A stretch of DNA of 64,000 nucleotides, taken from Endomychus coccineus (lineage: Eukaryota; Arthropoda; Insecta; Coleoptera; Endomychidae). Below, in pieces: positions 47,411 through 57,870 of this stretch (position 1 is the first letter of the stretch; each line of letters starts with the position of its first letter). The position numbers and the translations under genes are program-made. The notes below the pieces were generated by a model. That model had not been told where the DNA came from. It did no database searches and saw nothing but the letters and a program-made list of their open reading frames with translations. The stretch lies in NCBI GenBank assembly GCA_958510875.1, contig OY294069.1:166841111-166905110 (forward strand), in the 5' to 3' direction.

Positions 47411-48990
47411 ATACCTGTTTTGAAGTCTGTAAGAGTATTTGCCTATATTTTTTAAATAATTGTTCGATAAAGCCACCTTCTGGTGACATGTCACGTTTTG
47501 TTGAATTAAAACCAAGCTTGTGGAAGTTTAATAACAGGTGTATTTTTTATTGAAACTATAGGTATGCATTTTCAACAAGTAAGCACCGAAATCATAAAAA
47601 AACATAATAATTCCTCTACAGAAGAGAGTTAGGTTTTACCTGGTACTGCTCGATCAGGTGATATAGAAAAACAAAAATTATTGTCGCGTTTCACTTGAAT
47701 GAGTTTGACAAACTCTTATTATTCAACATATTTCCCTTTTCTTACTGAAAACATGAGACAAGATGCATTAAGCCGTCCGCATTTCCATATTAGCAGGCAT
47801 CGAAAATGGTTAACGTAATCGGCTTCCTGTTCCAGTTCAGCCACTCAATGCAGTCGTAAGGGTCGATGTGTGAGATATTCTTGCAACTGCCAATTTGGAG
47901 TTCGAGCCCACTTGTTTGCTCAAATTAAGTTTGTTTGTCGGAGTTAACTGAGAATTAGTTAGTTTAAAACGACGATTTGCAATAGCAGCTTATGCGAGGC
48001 GTCATTGCGGCCCGCGTTCTCTTAATCGATGGCGGAGCATTCTCCAACCACAGATATTTCAGTTTGCACCCGCGAAACCATGTTTCCACTAATTAAACCG
48101 GATTTGAATTCTTTGAACCTCGCAAACAGATTAAGTTAATTTCTTGTTTATATTATACGAAATTGCCTTCAATTCTATCAAATTTCCTTGAATTTTATCG
48201 AACCATTTTCTCTAATCTCTCTAGAACGAACCAAATTCAATCTACAAATAACGACTGAATGAAGCTAAATTTGTGTAATAAGGCATTCGAGACAAAGTAG
48301 TAAGGTTATGTTACATCTCATTAAAATTACAATTCACCTAGTTGGAAGGTCTGACACATAGGAAGTTATAATCCATTTCAAACGTTTATGAACTCAATTA
48401 CTACTTTAGTAATTTGCTCATATAAAGTTTGTGGTGAATTAGATTATTTAATCTCAATCAACCCAGCTTCAATCAAAGTCAAATATTATGTCATATAGTA
48501 TAATTTCTGGGTAGTAGGTTACGGCGGATACGTCTTTGTGCTAGGTTCGCTGACGTATTCACTATGATTCAAATTGACACCTACAAATGTCATCGATATC
48601 TTATCGCAACTCACTATATGTTAGCTTATGACTAGAGCAATAATGACAACGTTCTCGCGTTTTTTATTGATATGGATAAAAAGCTGTAGCTTGGACATCT
48701 GCGTGGATGATGCTTTGAGAATTGTCTTGAAGCTGCCTGAGACAAAGAAATTATTTAACAGCATTAACTAGAAACATCTGTACATAAAGGACTAGACATT
48801 TTAGTAGAGTTGAGCATTTATTTGGTATTCTTATAAGTTAATCAATTAATACCGGGTGGAAAGAGAACAATTTACGCGTATATCCGATTTTGTTTTGTAT
48901 AGATATTTCACAATTGTCGAATAGTAGACTTTCACGCATAGCTAATCTTGAAACTTCTTGGCTTCCGGATGGATACCGTGTCATAATAGC
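47411..48990. other. Low-repeat stretch
   Basis: No gene recognised. The part at about 47930-48130 is GC-richer (GAGGCGTCATTGCGGCCCGC) and flanked by TTAATTT and ATTAA-type sites; see findings. Confidence 0.4.
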
Positions 48991-48999
48991 AAGACTTGA

Positions 49000-49043
49000 T
49001 GCCGACGTTTTGCAACCATTATAGGTATAGGATCTTCAGGGCA
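49000..49043 (-). ncRNA. Decayed hammerhead-like motif downstream of Penelope relic
   Basis: Minus strand: stem I TGCC/GGCA, core CTGAAGA, AAAACGTC|GGCATC. The invariant GAAA has become AAAA and stem II is weak, so it is inactive. It lies about 150 bp downstream of the GIY-YIG coding relic on the same strand, which links the motif family to Penelope elements. Confidence 0.55.
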
Positions 49044-49189
49044 GGCTTGAGTCTACAAGTGAAACTGATTCTTCTGGTTTCTGTAGCGGTATTTATTGTG
49101 GGAAAAATTTTTCACAGTACACAGTTCATTGCCTTTATTCCTCTGGTTAACCCCATTCTCGCATCTGACCCTGCCGTTGTGTCATCATG

Positions 49190-49512
49190 TGCTAAGTGGA
49201 ATTTTCGAAGATGGGTTTCCAAATGTTCGGAAGGTAGTCCTGAGTCACGGTTTTACGATGCCTATAGGGCTCGGGCTAGGATTGTAGCATTTTGGGAAAG
49301 GATTTGCTGATTAGTGTCAAACTCATGTTCCGCAAGTGCACATCTACTGCTGTCACGAAACCTTGTACATCGCTCACGTTCTTTCACACGGGTAACAACT
49401 GTACGACCTGTTTCACCAATGTAGATTTTACCACAAGAACATGAGCTATGAGCACCTTCTGAGTGAAGAGGAGCAAAGCGATCTTTGATAGGTTTGTAAA
49501 ACAGAGATAGTT
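49190..49512 (-). pseudogene. Penelope-like GIY-YIG endonuclease fragment
   Basis: The minus strand reads LFYKPIKDRFAPLHSEGAHS, then SCSCGKIYIGETGRTVVTRV, then ERCTRFRDSSRCALAEHEFD. This is the GIY-YIG nuclease of Penelope-like elements (KIYIGETGR with the catalytic Tyr and Arg, followed by the SALAEH block). It then decays into frameshifts (NQQILSQNATILARA) typical of the family's C-terminus. The upstream part would lie above 49512 but is replaced there by the LINE. This is a different lineage from the Penelope relic at 38 kb, judging by the KIYIGETGR versus DFYIGRT motifs. Confidence 0.85.
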
Positions 49513-52287
49513 TTGAAAGTGTGGAAGTTTGAATGCATAGTACTCACTGAAACTAGACAAATCGCGAATATAGACTTATTAAAATTAGATGGATACAAAA
49601 TAATTTATAATGAAGGGAGTTATAATCAAAATGATGGTGTCATACTATTCATAAAAAAAGGCATTGAATATAATTCCAAAATTGATTTAATTGGTGAAAC
49701 TAAAGTCGTAAACGCCAATTTATTGATAAATGATCTAAGTATAAATATAATAGGTATCTACAAATCCCCAGCTATAAAACCGCAAGAATTTTTAAAAGAT
49801 TTCGAAAATTATTTGCGAAATACTCCAACAAATATAGATATAAATATAATTCTTGGTGATTTGAATATAGATATCTTGGACAGTAATACAACTACAAATG
49901 AATATTTGAATATTATGAGCGAAAATGGATTTAAATCTGTAATAAATAATTATACTCGTGTTCAAGAGTCGTCAAGGAGCTGCATAGATCATATATTTGT
50001 TAAGAGTAAAATTAATTACGAAGACTATATGATGCCTATGATAGTCAATACCTACATTACAGACCATTTTCCAGTAACACTACAAATAGTATTTAATGAT
50101 CCTATTAAACAAAATATTAAAAACAAAATTATTAAATATATAAATTACAAAAAATTAAATAACGATTTATCGACAATAGATTGGGATACGGTAATTGATT
50201 CCGAAAACGTAAATTTTATTATGAATAGATTTGTTAACATAATCAAGGAAAGCATATTAGCGAATACGAAAGAGGTCAAAATCAGACATCAAGATATAAG
50301 ACGCAAACCTTGGATAACTGCAGCAATAATCAATTCAATTAACCATAGAGATACATTGTATAGAAAAATCACTACTACAAATAACATTAATTTAAAAGAA
50401 ACATATGTGAGTTACCGAAACAGATTAAACAACATCATTAGGAAAGCCAAATCAAATTACTACAAAAAGGTGATAGAAAACTCAAAGGATTCAAACAAAA
50501 ACATGTGGATTACTATAAATAAACTAAAAAATAACACGCCCGAAAAAAAAATATCAAAAATTTATGATGAACATAAGAACGTTGTAAATAACAAAAAAGA
50601 TATCTGTGAAATATTAAATGATGTCTTTAAAAAAACAGGAATAAAATTAGCAGATAAAATAAATAAACCTAGAAATGCCAAATTTAAAGAAACAATCAAT
50701 GAAAAATCTATGTTTCTGGAGCCTACAGATCAACACGAAGTAAAAAAAACTATTCTCAACTTGGAAGACAAAAAAGCTCCAGGCATAGACGAAATAAAAG
50801 CGGAAACTTTAAAAAGAATAGTTAATAGTATTATCAAACCACTATCTACAATAATTAATGACATTTTTCAAACTGGAATCTGTCCACCTGAATTTAAAAC
50901 ATCAATAATAATCCCAATATTTAAAAAAGGAGACAACTTAGACCCAATAAATTACAGACCAATTTCCTTGATAATGTGTTTTAGTAAAATTTTCGAGACC
51001 ATCCTGAAAAACAGAATAAACAAATTCATCAACAAAAATAATATAATATCCACATTTCAGTATGGATTCCAAAGTAACCTATCAACAAATGATGCCATTA
51101 ATAAAGTCACGGATAATATGTATGATGCAATTGACAAAGGAAAACCTTCGCTATGTATATTTCTTGATTTACCGAAGGCTTTCGATACTGTATGTCATAA
51201 AAGTTTATTAAAAATTTTGGATAATGTTGGTGTTAGAGGTGTTCCTCTTAAACTGTTATCAAGTTACTTAGAAAATCGTAAACAGTTTGTTCGCCTAGAT
51301 GATTACCTGAGTAGTCCTCTGACTGTCCTTACCGGTGTGCCTCAAGGTACTGTCATAGGGCCTCTACTATTTATCATCTACATAAATAATATCTTTCAAC
51401 TTAATATTAAAGGTAAAATAATTGGATTTGCTGATGACATTGCAATTATTTTTGAGGGTGAAAATTGGAATGCTGTTAGAAAAATAGCAGAAACGGAGTT
51501 CAGTGTTGTTAAATCCTGGTTAGATCTCCAATTATTAACACTGAGTAAAGAAAAAACGGTTTTTATCTCTCTTGCTTCAAATAAATCTGGACTACCGGGG
51601 TATTCAGAGCTCGTGATAACTCAAGACGAAAATAACTATTTCACAATAAATTCTGTCCCTAATGTCAAATACCTGGGTATTGTAATAGATCAACACTTGA
51701 AATGGGATACTCACATAAACGAATTAATAAAAAAAAATCGCAAAACTGTATATATTTTTAAACATTTCAAATACATTCTACAAATTAAACAATTAAAAAT
51801 TTTGTATTCTTCACTTGTCGAATCTCAACTAAGATATGGGATCATAGCATGGGGTGGTGCTTTTAAAAACCATATTACAGATCTTGAAATATTACAAAAA
51901 AGAATTTTAAAACTTATTCTCAAGAAAGAGCCAACCTTCTCTTCCCAAGCGCTATTTAAAGAAGCGAAAGTTATGGATATTAGGCAATTATATTGCATGT
52001 CTATGTATTAAAGCTTATACTGAAAAAGAAAATAAAAGATTAATAACAAATTTCCAATTAAGAAATGTTGACGACTTACCCGTTCCGATGATTTCAAAAC
52101 AGTAGGACAACGTAGTAGTATGTATCTTGCACCGCGAGCATTCAATTTTCTCCCATATGACATAAAAATTATACTAACAAAAAAACAATTCAAAAAAAAA
52201 TGTAGGAGTTTCCTTCTTGAAGTAAATAGATTAGATATTCATTCTCTGATTGATTTCAAAAATGCTGAAACTTATAAAATGAGATAA
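49513..52287 (+). pseudogene. LINE ORF2: APE endonuclease plus reverse transcriptase
   Basis: An 832-codon frame is open to 52011. Endonuclease motifs: LTET (E13), NQNDGVILFIKKG, GDLNID (D116, N118), SRSCIDHIF (D159, H160) and ITDHFPV (D184, H185). The expected N-terminal Asn motif is missing, so the copy is 5'-truncated; the start Met is only the first in frame. RT motifs: KAPGIDEI, IIPIFKKGDNLDPINYRPIS, FLDLPKAFDTV (D552), GVPQGTVIGPLLF, GFADDIAI (D641, D642), NVKYLGIVID. Near the end, two frameshifts (about 52000 and 52100) separate off the true C-terminus, which ends ...NAETYKMR at 52287. The enzyme would nick DNA and prime reverse transcription at the nick. The clade looks CR1/L2/Daphne-like; uncertain. 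This is the best-preserved LINE here. Confidence 0.9.
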
Positions 52288-52587
52288 CGCAATTAATTAT
52301 GTATACTATAGACATATTCTTCCTAATTGATGAGATATTACTGAGTACAGACAATACATTCATTGATATTACTGTATCATAGCGGGTAAGTTTTGTAGAC
52401 GTTGCCCTGCTGATGCCTATTTCTATAGTTCACATGGCAAACCTATAAAACATTTAGATCATGCTGTGATTTAATTTTATAATCATTTTAATTAGTTGTT
52501 TGTTGTTTTTAACTAATTTCATATTATTCTTTTTTGTGTTATATTATTGCATCACGTACAAGTATATTACAATATACTTTTGTGATT

Positions 52588-52720
52588 TATAGTATATTAT
52601 TCAACGAGCATATTATGATGGCTATTATTCACGTGGATGAAGTTTACGGCACGAGCCGCAGGCGAGTGTCGTAAATCATCCAAGTGAATAGTAGCCATAA
52701 TATGCAAGTGGAATACTATA
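52588..52720. repeat. 133-bp imperfect palindrome (hairpin)
   Basis: Left arm TATAGTAT...GCATATTATG...GGCTATTATTCAC...TTTACGGCAC and the right arm pair almost throughout, with small bulges. The apex is GAGCCGCAGGCGA. The CG-rich tip contrasts with the AT-rich stem. Confidence 0.85.
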
Positions 52721-52721
52721 C

Positions 52722-52993
52722 TTTGTCCACGACCCATAAATAATACTTTGATACTAATAAACTTTGATGTTGAAACAAGTCGATCCAACAAATTGTTGAC
52801 GTTTCAAATTAAATTCGATCTGACGTTTCATAGCACGCTCTATTTTTATCGTATTTGTCTATACGTTTCTATCATGTTTGTCATATTGATGGTAGTGAAT
52901 AATGATTTCATTATTCACTAGTGATTAATGGATATCATTATGCTTGAGGAAACACATGCATTATGCATATTTTATACAATAGTCGTGGACAAA
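52722..52993. mobile_element. Possible small TIR element
   Basis: TTTGTCCACGAC (52722-52733) and its exact reverse complement (52982-52993) bracket 272 bp with no coding. A perfect 13+13 palindrome (52893-52920) lies inside. It abuts the 133-bp palindrome, so both may be parts of one insertion in the LINE 3' region. Confidence 0.5.
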
Positions 52994-53054
52994 TATGTTT
53001 ATTCATTATACTTACTGTATTGTATGGAAGCTGTATAACCTTTTAATCAATAAA

Positions 53055-53091
<37 letters not shown>

Positions 53092-53092
53092 A

Positions 53093-54168
53093 TGTGTAGA
53101 AATATTACGCTATTCAGGGATTTTGGAAATTCGATCTGTTATATTTCCAAATCATGGCAGAAAGGCAATGGATAAAGGAGATGGGGGGTTTGTGGCTCAG
53201 GTTGATTTGAAATTTCAGACGAAGTGTGTTTCTTTATGGCTTTTTGATTCTTATAATGGGAGAAATCATTTGATAATAAGACAGAAGAGGAGTGTTTTAG
53301 TTTCAATTTTAAGGAACGGAAACCATCCGGAAGTCAAGAATTTTCAAAATTTCACATTTGGCACATCGATTTGATGCCATTAATGAACTATTTAGCAAGT
53401 CTCAGATCAAATGTGACAGAATAGCATAACTATATGCTATTATTCAATCCTAAATGAGATACTGTACATGGAAATCTTACGATAGGAGAAGTAAGCAAAA
53501 AGTGAAAATTCTATGAGACTTATGTTACACACTGATATCAAATTATGATTGTTATATATCATTGGGAAGGCACTTTTTTCGAAGCAAGTTGAGTGAACTT
53601 CCGATCAAACTGCTAGTATTACATTCGAAATGATACTTGCTACATAGTTCATTCATGACATCAAATCGATGAACCAAATTTGAAATATCTAAGCAAGATG
53701 TAATGGATGCAAAATGTTCCAATTCACGACATGAGATTGAGCCACCCAATAATGTGTTATCACGTATTATTTGAATAATGTTAATGATGGTTTCCAATCG
53801 GAATTATAGATAATTAAACACGGAAAGGAACTATGACTGACATCTTTGACTCAATGGCGCAAATCGATTATTTTACTGATGCACGAAACTCGAGAGCTAA
53901 CACTCACTCCGTCTTAATCATTGATGAAGATGATACGGTTCGATATTTCTTGTGAATTGAGAAGTGTAGGTTATGGAATGGGCAAAATTCTCGATGAATC
54001 GATTTGAAACGCAATGTGGAAGCTTGATTCGATTGAGTAATCGTTTCTTTTTCACCGATGCATCGAATACAATTTGATTAATCAAAAACGAAGCATAAGC
54101 ATACGATTTGGGAAGCGGACATTATTAGGCAATATGCAATTTATTGAAGACATTAAATACAGACGAAG
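53093..54168. other. Unassigned stretch with a dispersed-repeat block
   Basis: About 53765-53905 is a second copy of the 8935-9075 repeat. The remainder shows no gene or structure I recognise. Confidence 0.45.
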
Positions 54169-55088
54169 TACCGGGATATCAAAAATTATCTTGATCAAGG
54201 GTGGTTGTGGAATCTAAAACGTGTGTCTTACTTTACGTTATCAAAACTTGTGTCAAATTAATTAATTTGAAGTTTCTAAAAGTGAGAAATTTCGCAATTT
54301 TATACGAATGTTATAACACTCAGAAATCTCTAGCGCCTCAGACTCCGGCATTTTCACGTGGCCTATCGAAATTATAAGGTTTGAATTCTATAAAAACACA
54401 ATTGCATGAACGCCAGACGTCCTATGTAATTAGCTACGAACTTAATCATTTTGACATATGCCTCGAGGAGCTCGCTACACGTCAAATAGAGTTTATAGTT
54501 TTTACCTCGATCTTGTTAATTTGGGGCCGTTTCCGGCTATAGGCCGCTAGCTTTTAGCTGCGTTAGACGCGCGTAGCTGAGACCTGAGAGTACCTGTTTC
54601 CATTCTGATTAAATTTTCCTATTTAATCGACATTTTGGGGCCCGAGACTATGCTATTTAGTTGTCCCCGTTCATAAACTAACGACATGGAGCGAAAACCG
54701 CATGCGAAAAGTCCTCGTAAAGACGTTCTATGTTCCGAAGATTTGCACTTTTCTAACTCGCGAGCTATGCGCTCCTCACGTGAACGTCATTCGATTTATC
54801 GAAAATTAACCAATTTAAAACAGTTTTCGACCCCGTTTGTGGCTATTGCGACCTTGTAAAAGGTTCAAAGTTAACATTTCGTTTTACATTCCACAACCAC
54901 CCTTGACCAAGATAATTTTTAATTTGTAGTTCATTATTGTTCTACAACTGAAATAATAAAGGTATGGAATTTGTAGGTTATTGATGATGTCAGTGTGACA
55001 GTGACATAATTATTTCAAACGTAAAGTAAGACACACGTTTTAGATTCCACAACCACCCTTGACCAAGATAATTTTTGATATCCCGGTA
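54169..55088. mobile_element. 920-bp TIR element with about 70-bp termini
   Basis: The left end TACCGGGATATCAAAAATTA and the right end are near-perfect reverse complements for about 70 bases (54169-54240 and 55016-55088), through CCACAACCACCCTTGA and ACACACGTTTTAG. The termini begin CCGGG inside TA on both sides, consistent with a TA target duplication. Part of the right terminus is repeated inside at about 54887-54921. The middle has no coding capacity. A truncated inverted copy of the middle lies at 272-566. Confidence 0.85.
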
Positions 55089-55890
55089 CATGACTATCCT
55101 TCTCGTGTAATGAGCCGAAGAAAGCAAATTTCGATAATCTTTTGGCTGATCTTCTATAAAAACTTACCCAGTTTTATTATTTATGGGTTCGAAATGGCAG
55201 ACATCTATAATCGAAACAAAAAGTATTATCGCTGAATAAAGGTCAGCATCAAAATAACCCGATCGCAAGCTATCAAATTAAATAATCGGCACCATTGAAC
55301 CATTTAACCATTTTTTATAAATGCGGAATATCGATTCATCTTTAATTTGTTAGAATAACCACTTAAGTTTTCTCAAAGAAATTGTTTTTACTAGCTTATA
55401 TATTTAATTTCGGGCTCGACTCGAAACGAGGTTAGAGGGTAACAATTTCCACCACCACAAACCTGTTTAACAAAGTGAGGGTGTTCTTTAACAATGTAAT
55501 AACGATTGCAAACAATTGTTTTGCCAATTTCCTTTCATTGGCTTTCTTTATGAACCTTTTATTCTCGTGATTCATTTCATTCAATTATTATCGGATTTGC
55601 CTCCATAGCATTGTGAAGATTTCTCTATTTTCGGTATCACGAGACGTAATTATTTCAATTAATGAGTCTCATTAACATGTGGAACCTCTCCAGCTTAACA
55701 ATAGTGCGTGGACATGAAGCACATTTCGTTATTGTTGGAAAATCCGAAGAGACACAGTATGTGTTATTTCATATCTAACCTTTGAAACGTTTTAGATTCA
55801 CCTATGAGAACAAAGCGTCACGCTTCAACAATGTTTGATGTACTGTGCGACAATTTCATTTGAATTACTCCAAGATCCTGAAGTTTTTAG
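55089..55890. other. Unassigned AT-rich stretch
   Basis: No gene or repeat recognised. Confidence 0.5.
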
Positions 55891-55899
55891 AACAAAATT

Positions 55900-56880
55900 A
55901 TCGCATAATGTAGAAAGAAGAAACATCGTGTGAGTCAGAGGTGGAATTTTGGGAGAGGTGATGAGCTTTCGAATTTTTCTTGAATCTTATGTCCATGAGG
56001 AAATTCCTCACTAGGCAAAGATTTTTACAACTTCGCTGTTCAGTAGAAAAATTAAGTCTGGCAGGAAGCCAGATCTGGATCAATTGCGTTAACCTGTCCT
56101 CGTGTGGTGTCTTAGGTAGGTATAGGGACTCTAGATGGGAAAGCGGTATGAAGGGTACCATTATCTGCAACGCTGTGGATGGAACAGGTACAAAGTTGGT
56201 GCCAAGATAGATCTCTGTGGAACACCAGCATTGAAAGCCATTGTATCTAGGGATACTCCGTCAACCACCAGATACGGTCAAATTTGGAGATATCCAATGA
56301 TACAGCTATGTTTTTCATAAGATTTCTGCCATACATGTGTTGCGTAAGTGTTGATCTCTGCTGACGAAAGCAATATTGCGTGTCATTCACGATTTTGTAG
56401 CTGTCTAGGTATTGGATTAGCTCAATGTTGATTGCTTTCTCCATCATAGACTGAAGTTATGTGTCCCTTGCTGCCAAGAGTACTGGATGTTTCACCTTCA
56501 GAGTCTTTATCCTTCCACTGAAGTTTTCTACCTCCCTGAGATCTTTCTGCGCTTATAGCATAGTCTGATTCCCTGGCCATTGCATTACTATATGAAGGGA
56601 CGTTAGTCCCAATACTTTGTCCTTGCTGAACATAGGACATGAGCTATGTTTGGGAGTCAAACTACAAATACGTGAACAGTACTCCAGAACCAAATTTTTA
56701 TGAAGCGGTTTTTGCAATGAACCTCACATGATCATCCCAAGAAAGTGTACTGTTGGTGATGATCCCGAGAATGAATATGGGAGACTTCATAGGAATAGTT
56801 GTACCTGACATCATCATATAAGGAATTGTGGGAGAAGACGCAAGCTTGAGTTTTGGTTGCATTAAACGCTGCTAGATTAT
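55900..56880 (-). pseudogene. Jockey-like LINE fragments in scrambled order
   Basis: Reading down the minus strand, the first block is the post-RT part (FNATKTQACVFS ... NSTLSWDDHVRFIAKTA). Only then come the earlier RT blocks: MMEKAINIELIQYLDSYKIV, TQYCFRQQRSTLTQ, AVSLDISKFDRIWW (first catalytic Asp), a GVPQ-like block, SVADNGTLHTAFPSR (ADD changed to ADN) and C-terminal pieces to about 55900. The blocks are therefore out of order; two overlapping fragments of the same family, or a rearrangement, are needed. It shares sequence with 37450-38065 and 60810-61840. Confidence 0.75.
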
Positions 56881-57500
56881 CAAATCTAGTAACTGTGAGA
56901 TATTATAGAATAGAGCACATAGCAAGCGTAACCGAATCCGTTTAATTGAAAGACATAATTATCTAGAGGAATCTGGAAGTACAGAATCCTTAGAATTCGA
57001 CAGAATAGAAGATGGCAATTAAGAAGTTGCAAAGTGTGAAATATTCCAATTCGCCGCTGTGAAAGTTTATGCTTACTTTGGAGATTTACGTAATTGTTCC
57101 TTCCCAATTTAATTATCCCCAATATCATCTCGAGCAATATATCAAGTAGGCTTTTTCAGGTGAATCAATCTTCGCATTCAGTAGGAACTCGTGAATCCAA
57201 GCATTGATCATGAAGAATTGGTATTAAGTTCGAATGTTTGGAATACAACCCAAGTAATATATCAATTTTGGAGTATCAGACTGCAGACAGGACAGTCCAA
57301 CCTTAGAAGTCAGTGGCTCTTTAAATGAGGTAGGTACCGATAATGTCCATAATGATGTCATGTATCTATAAGAGCAAATCGTCACCTTCAACAAAAGTAT
57401 AAACTGATTTGTAAATTCAGCGCCATATATAGTTCAGAAAGTACAAATGTATGTGGTACAGGTAAATTATTTTTCTGATGCTTTGACTACACGAGAAGGA
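56881..57500. other. Unassigned stretch
   Basis: No gene or repeat recognised between two LINE fragments. Confidence 0.4.
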
Positions 57501-57870
57501 AACCAATGATGTTTGAAGTACATCGTGTGAGTTAGCGATGGAATGTTGCGAGAGGAGATTTGGAGGCTACAGACATAGAGGCAGCCCTCACTAGATTAAG
57601 ACTTCCAAAACTTTGCTGATAGAAAAATTAAATCTGATAGAAAGAAGTTCGGTAGGTTTCGAGTTTGACAATGAAGGGGTGACTAATTTGAGCTCGTCTA
57701 GTCCTCCTATCAGGCATCTCTTGTGATAGAACAACATACGAGATTTCTGATGAACACCGGCCATGGAAATATCTATAGAGAAGAGAGAGATCTCACAATT
57801 TTCTACGATGTTCTAGAGAGGTCAATGAGCTATTAAGTATGACATCAAATAATGGTCATCACATTCCGAT
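57500..57870 (-). pseudogene. Jockey-like LINE ORF2, C-terminal fragment
   Basis: The minus strand reads DVILNSSLTSLEHRRKL, DLSLFYRYFHGRCSSEISYV and RRTRRAQISHPFIVKLETYR, nearly the same as the 35150-35580 fragment. Stops follow where the sequence continues as SSFFIR-like residues in other frames. The RT part is absent. Independent copies of the same C-terminal region without RT suggest repeated truncation or fragmentation. Confidence 0.8.

Larger units (their letters stand above)
49513..53092 (+). mobile_element. 5'-truncated LINE with (ATT)n tail
   Basis: The coding region (49513-52287) is followed by about 770 bp of 3' region, a polyadenylation-like CAATAAACATT and an (ATT)n run to about 53092. 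LINEs ending in short tandem repeats are known in several clades (CR1/L2-related, I). The 5' end joins a Penelope relic near 49513 and lacks the first part of the endonuclease. The 3' region is interrupted by palindromic sequence at 52588-52993, probably a later insertion. Confidence 0.85.
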
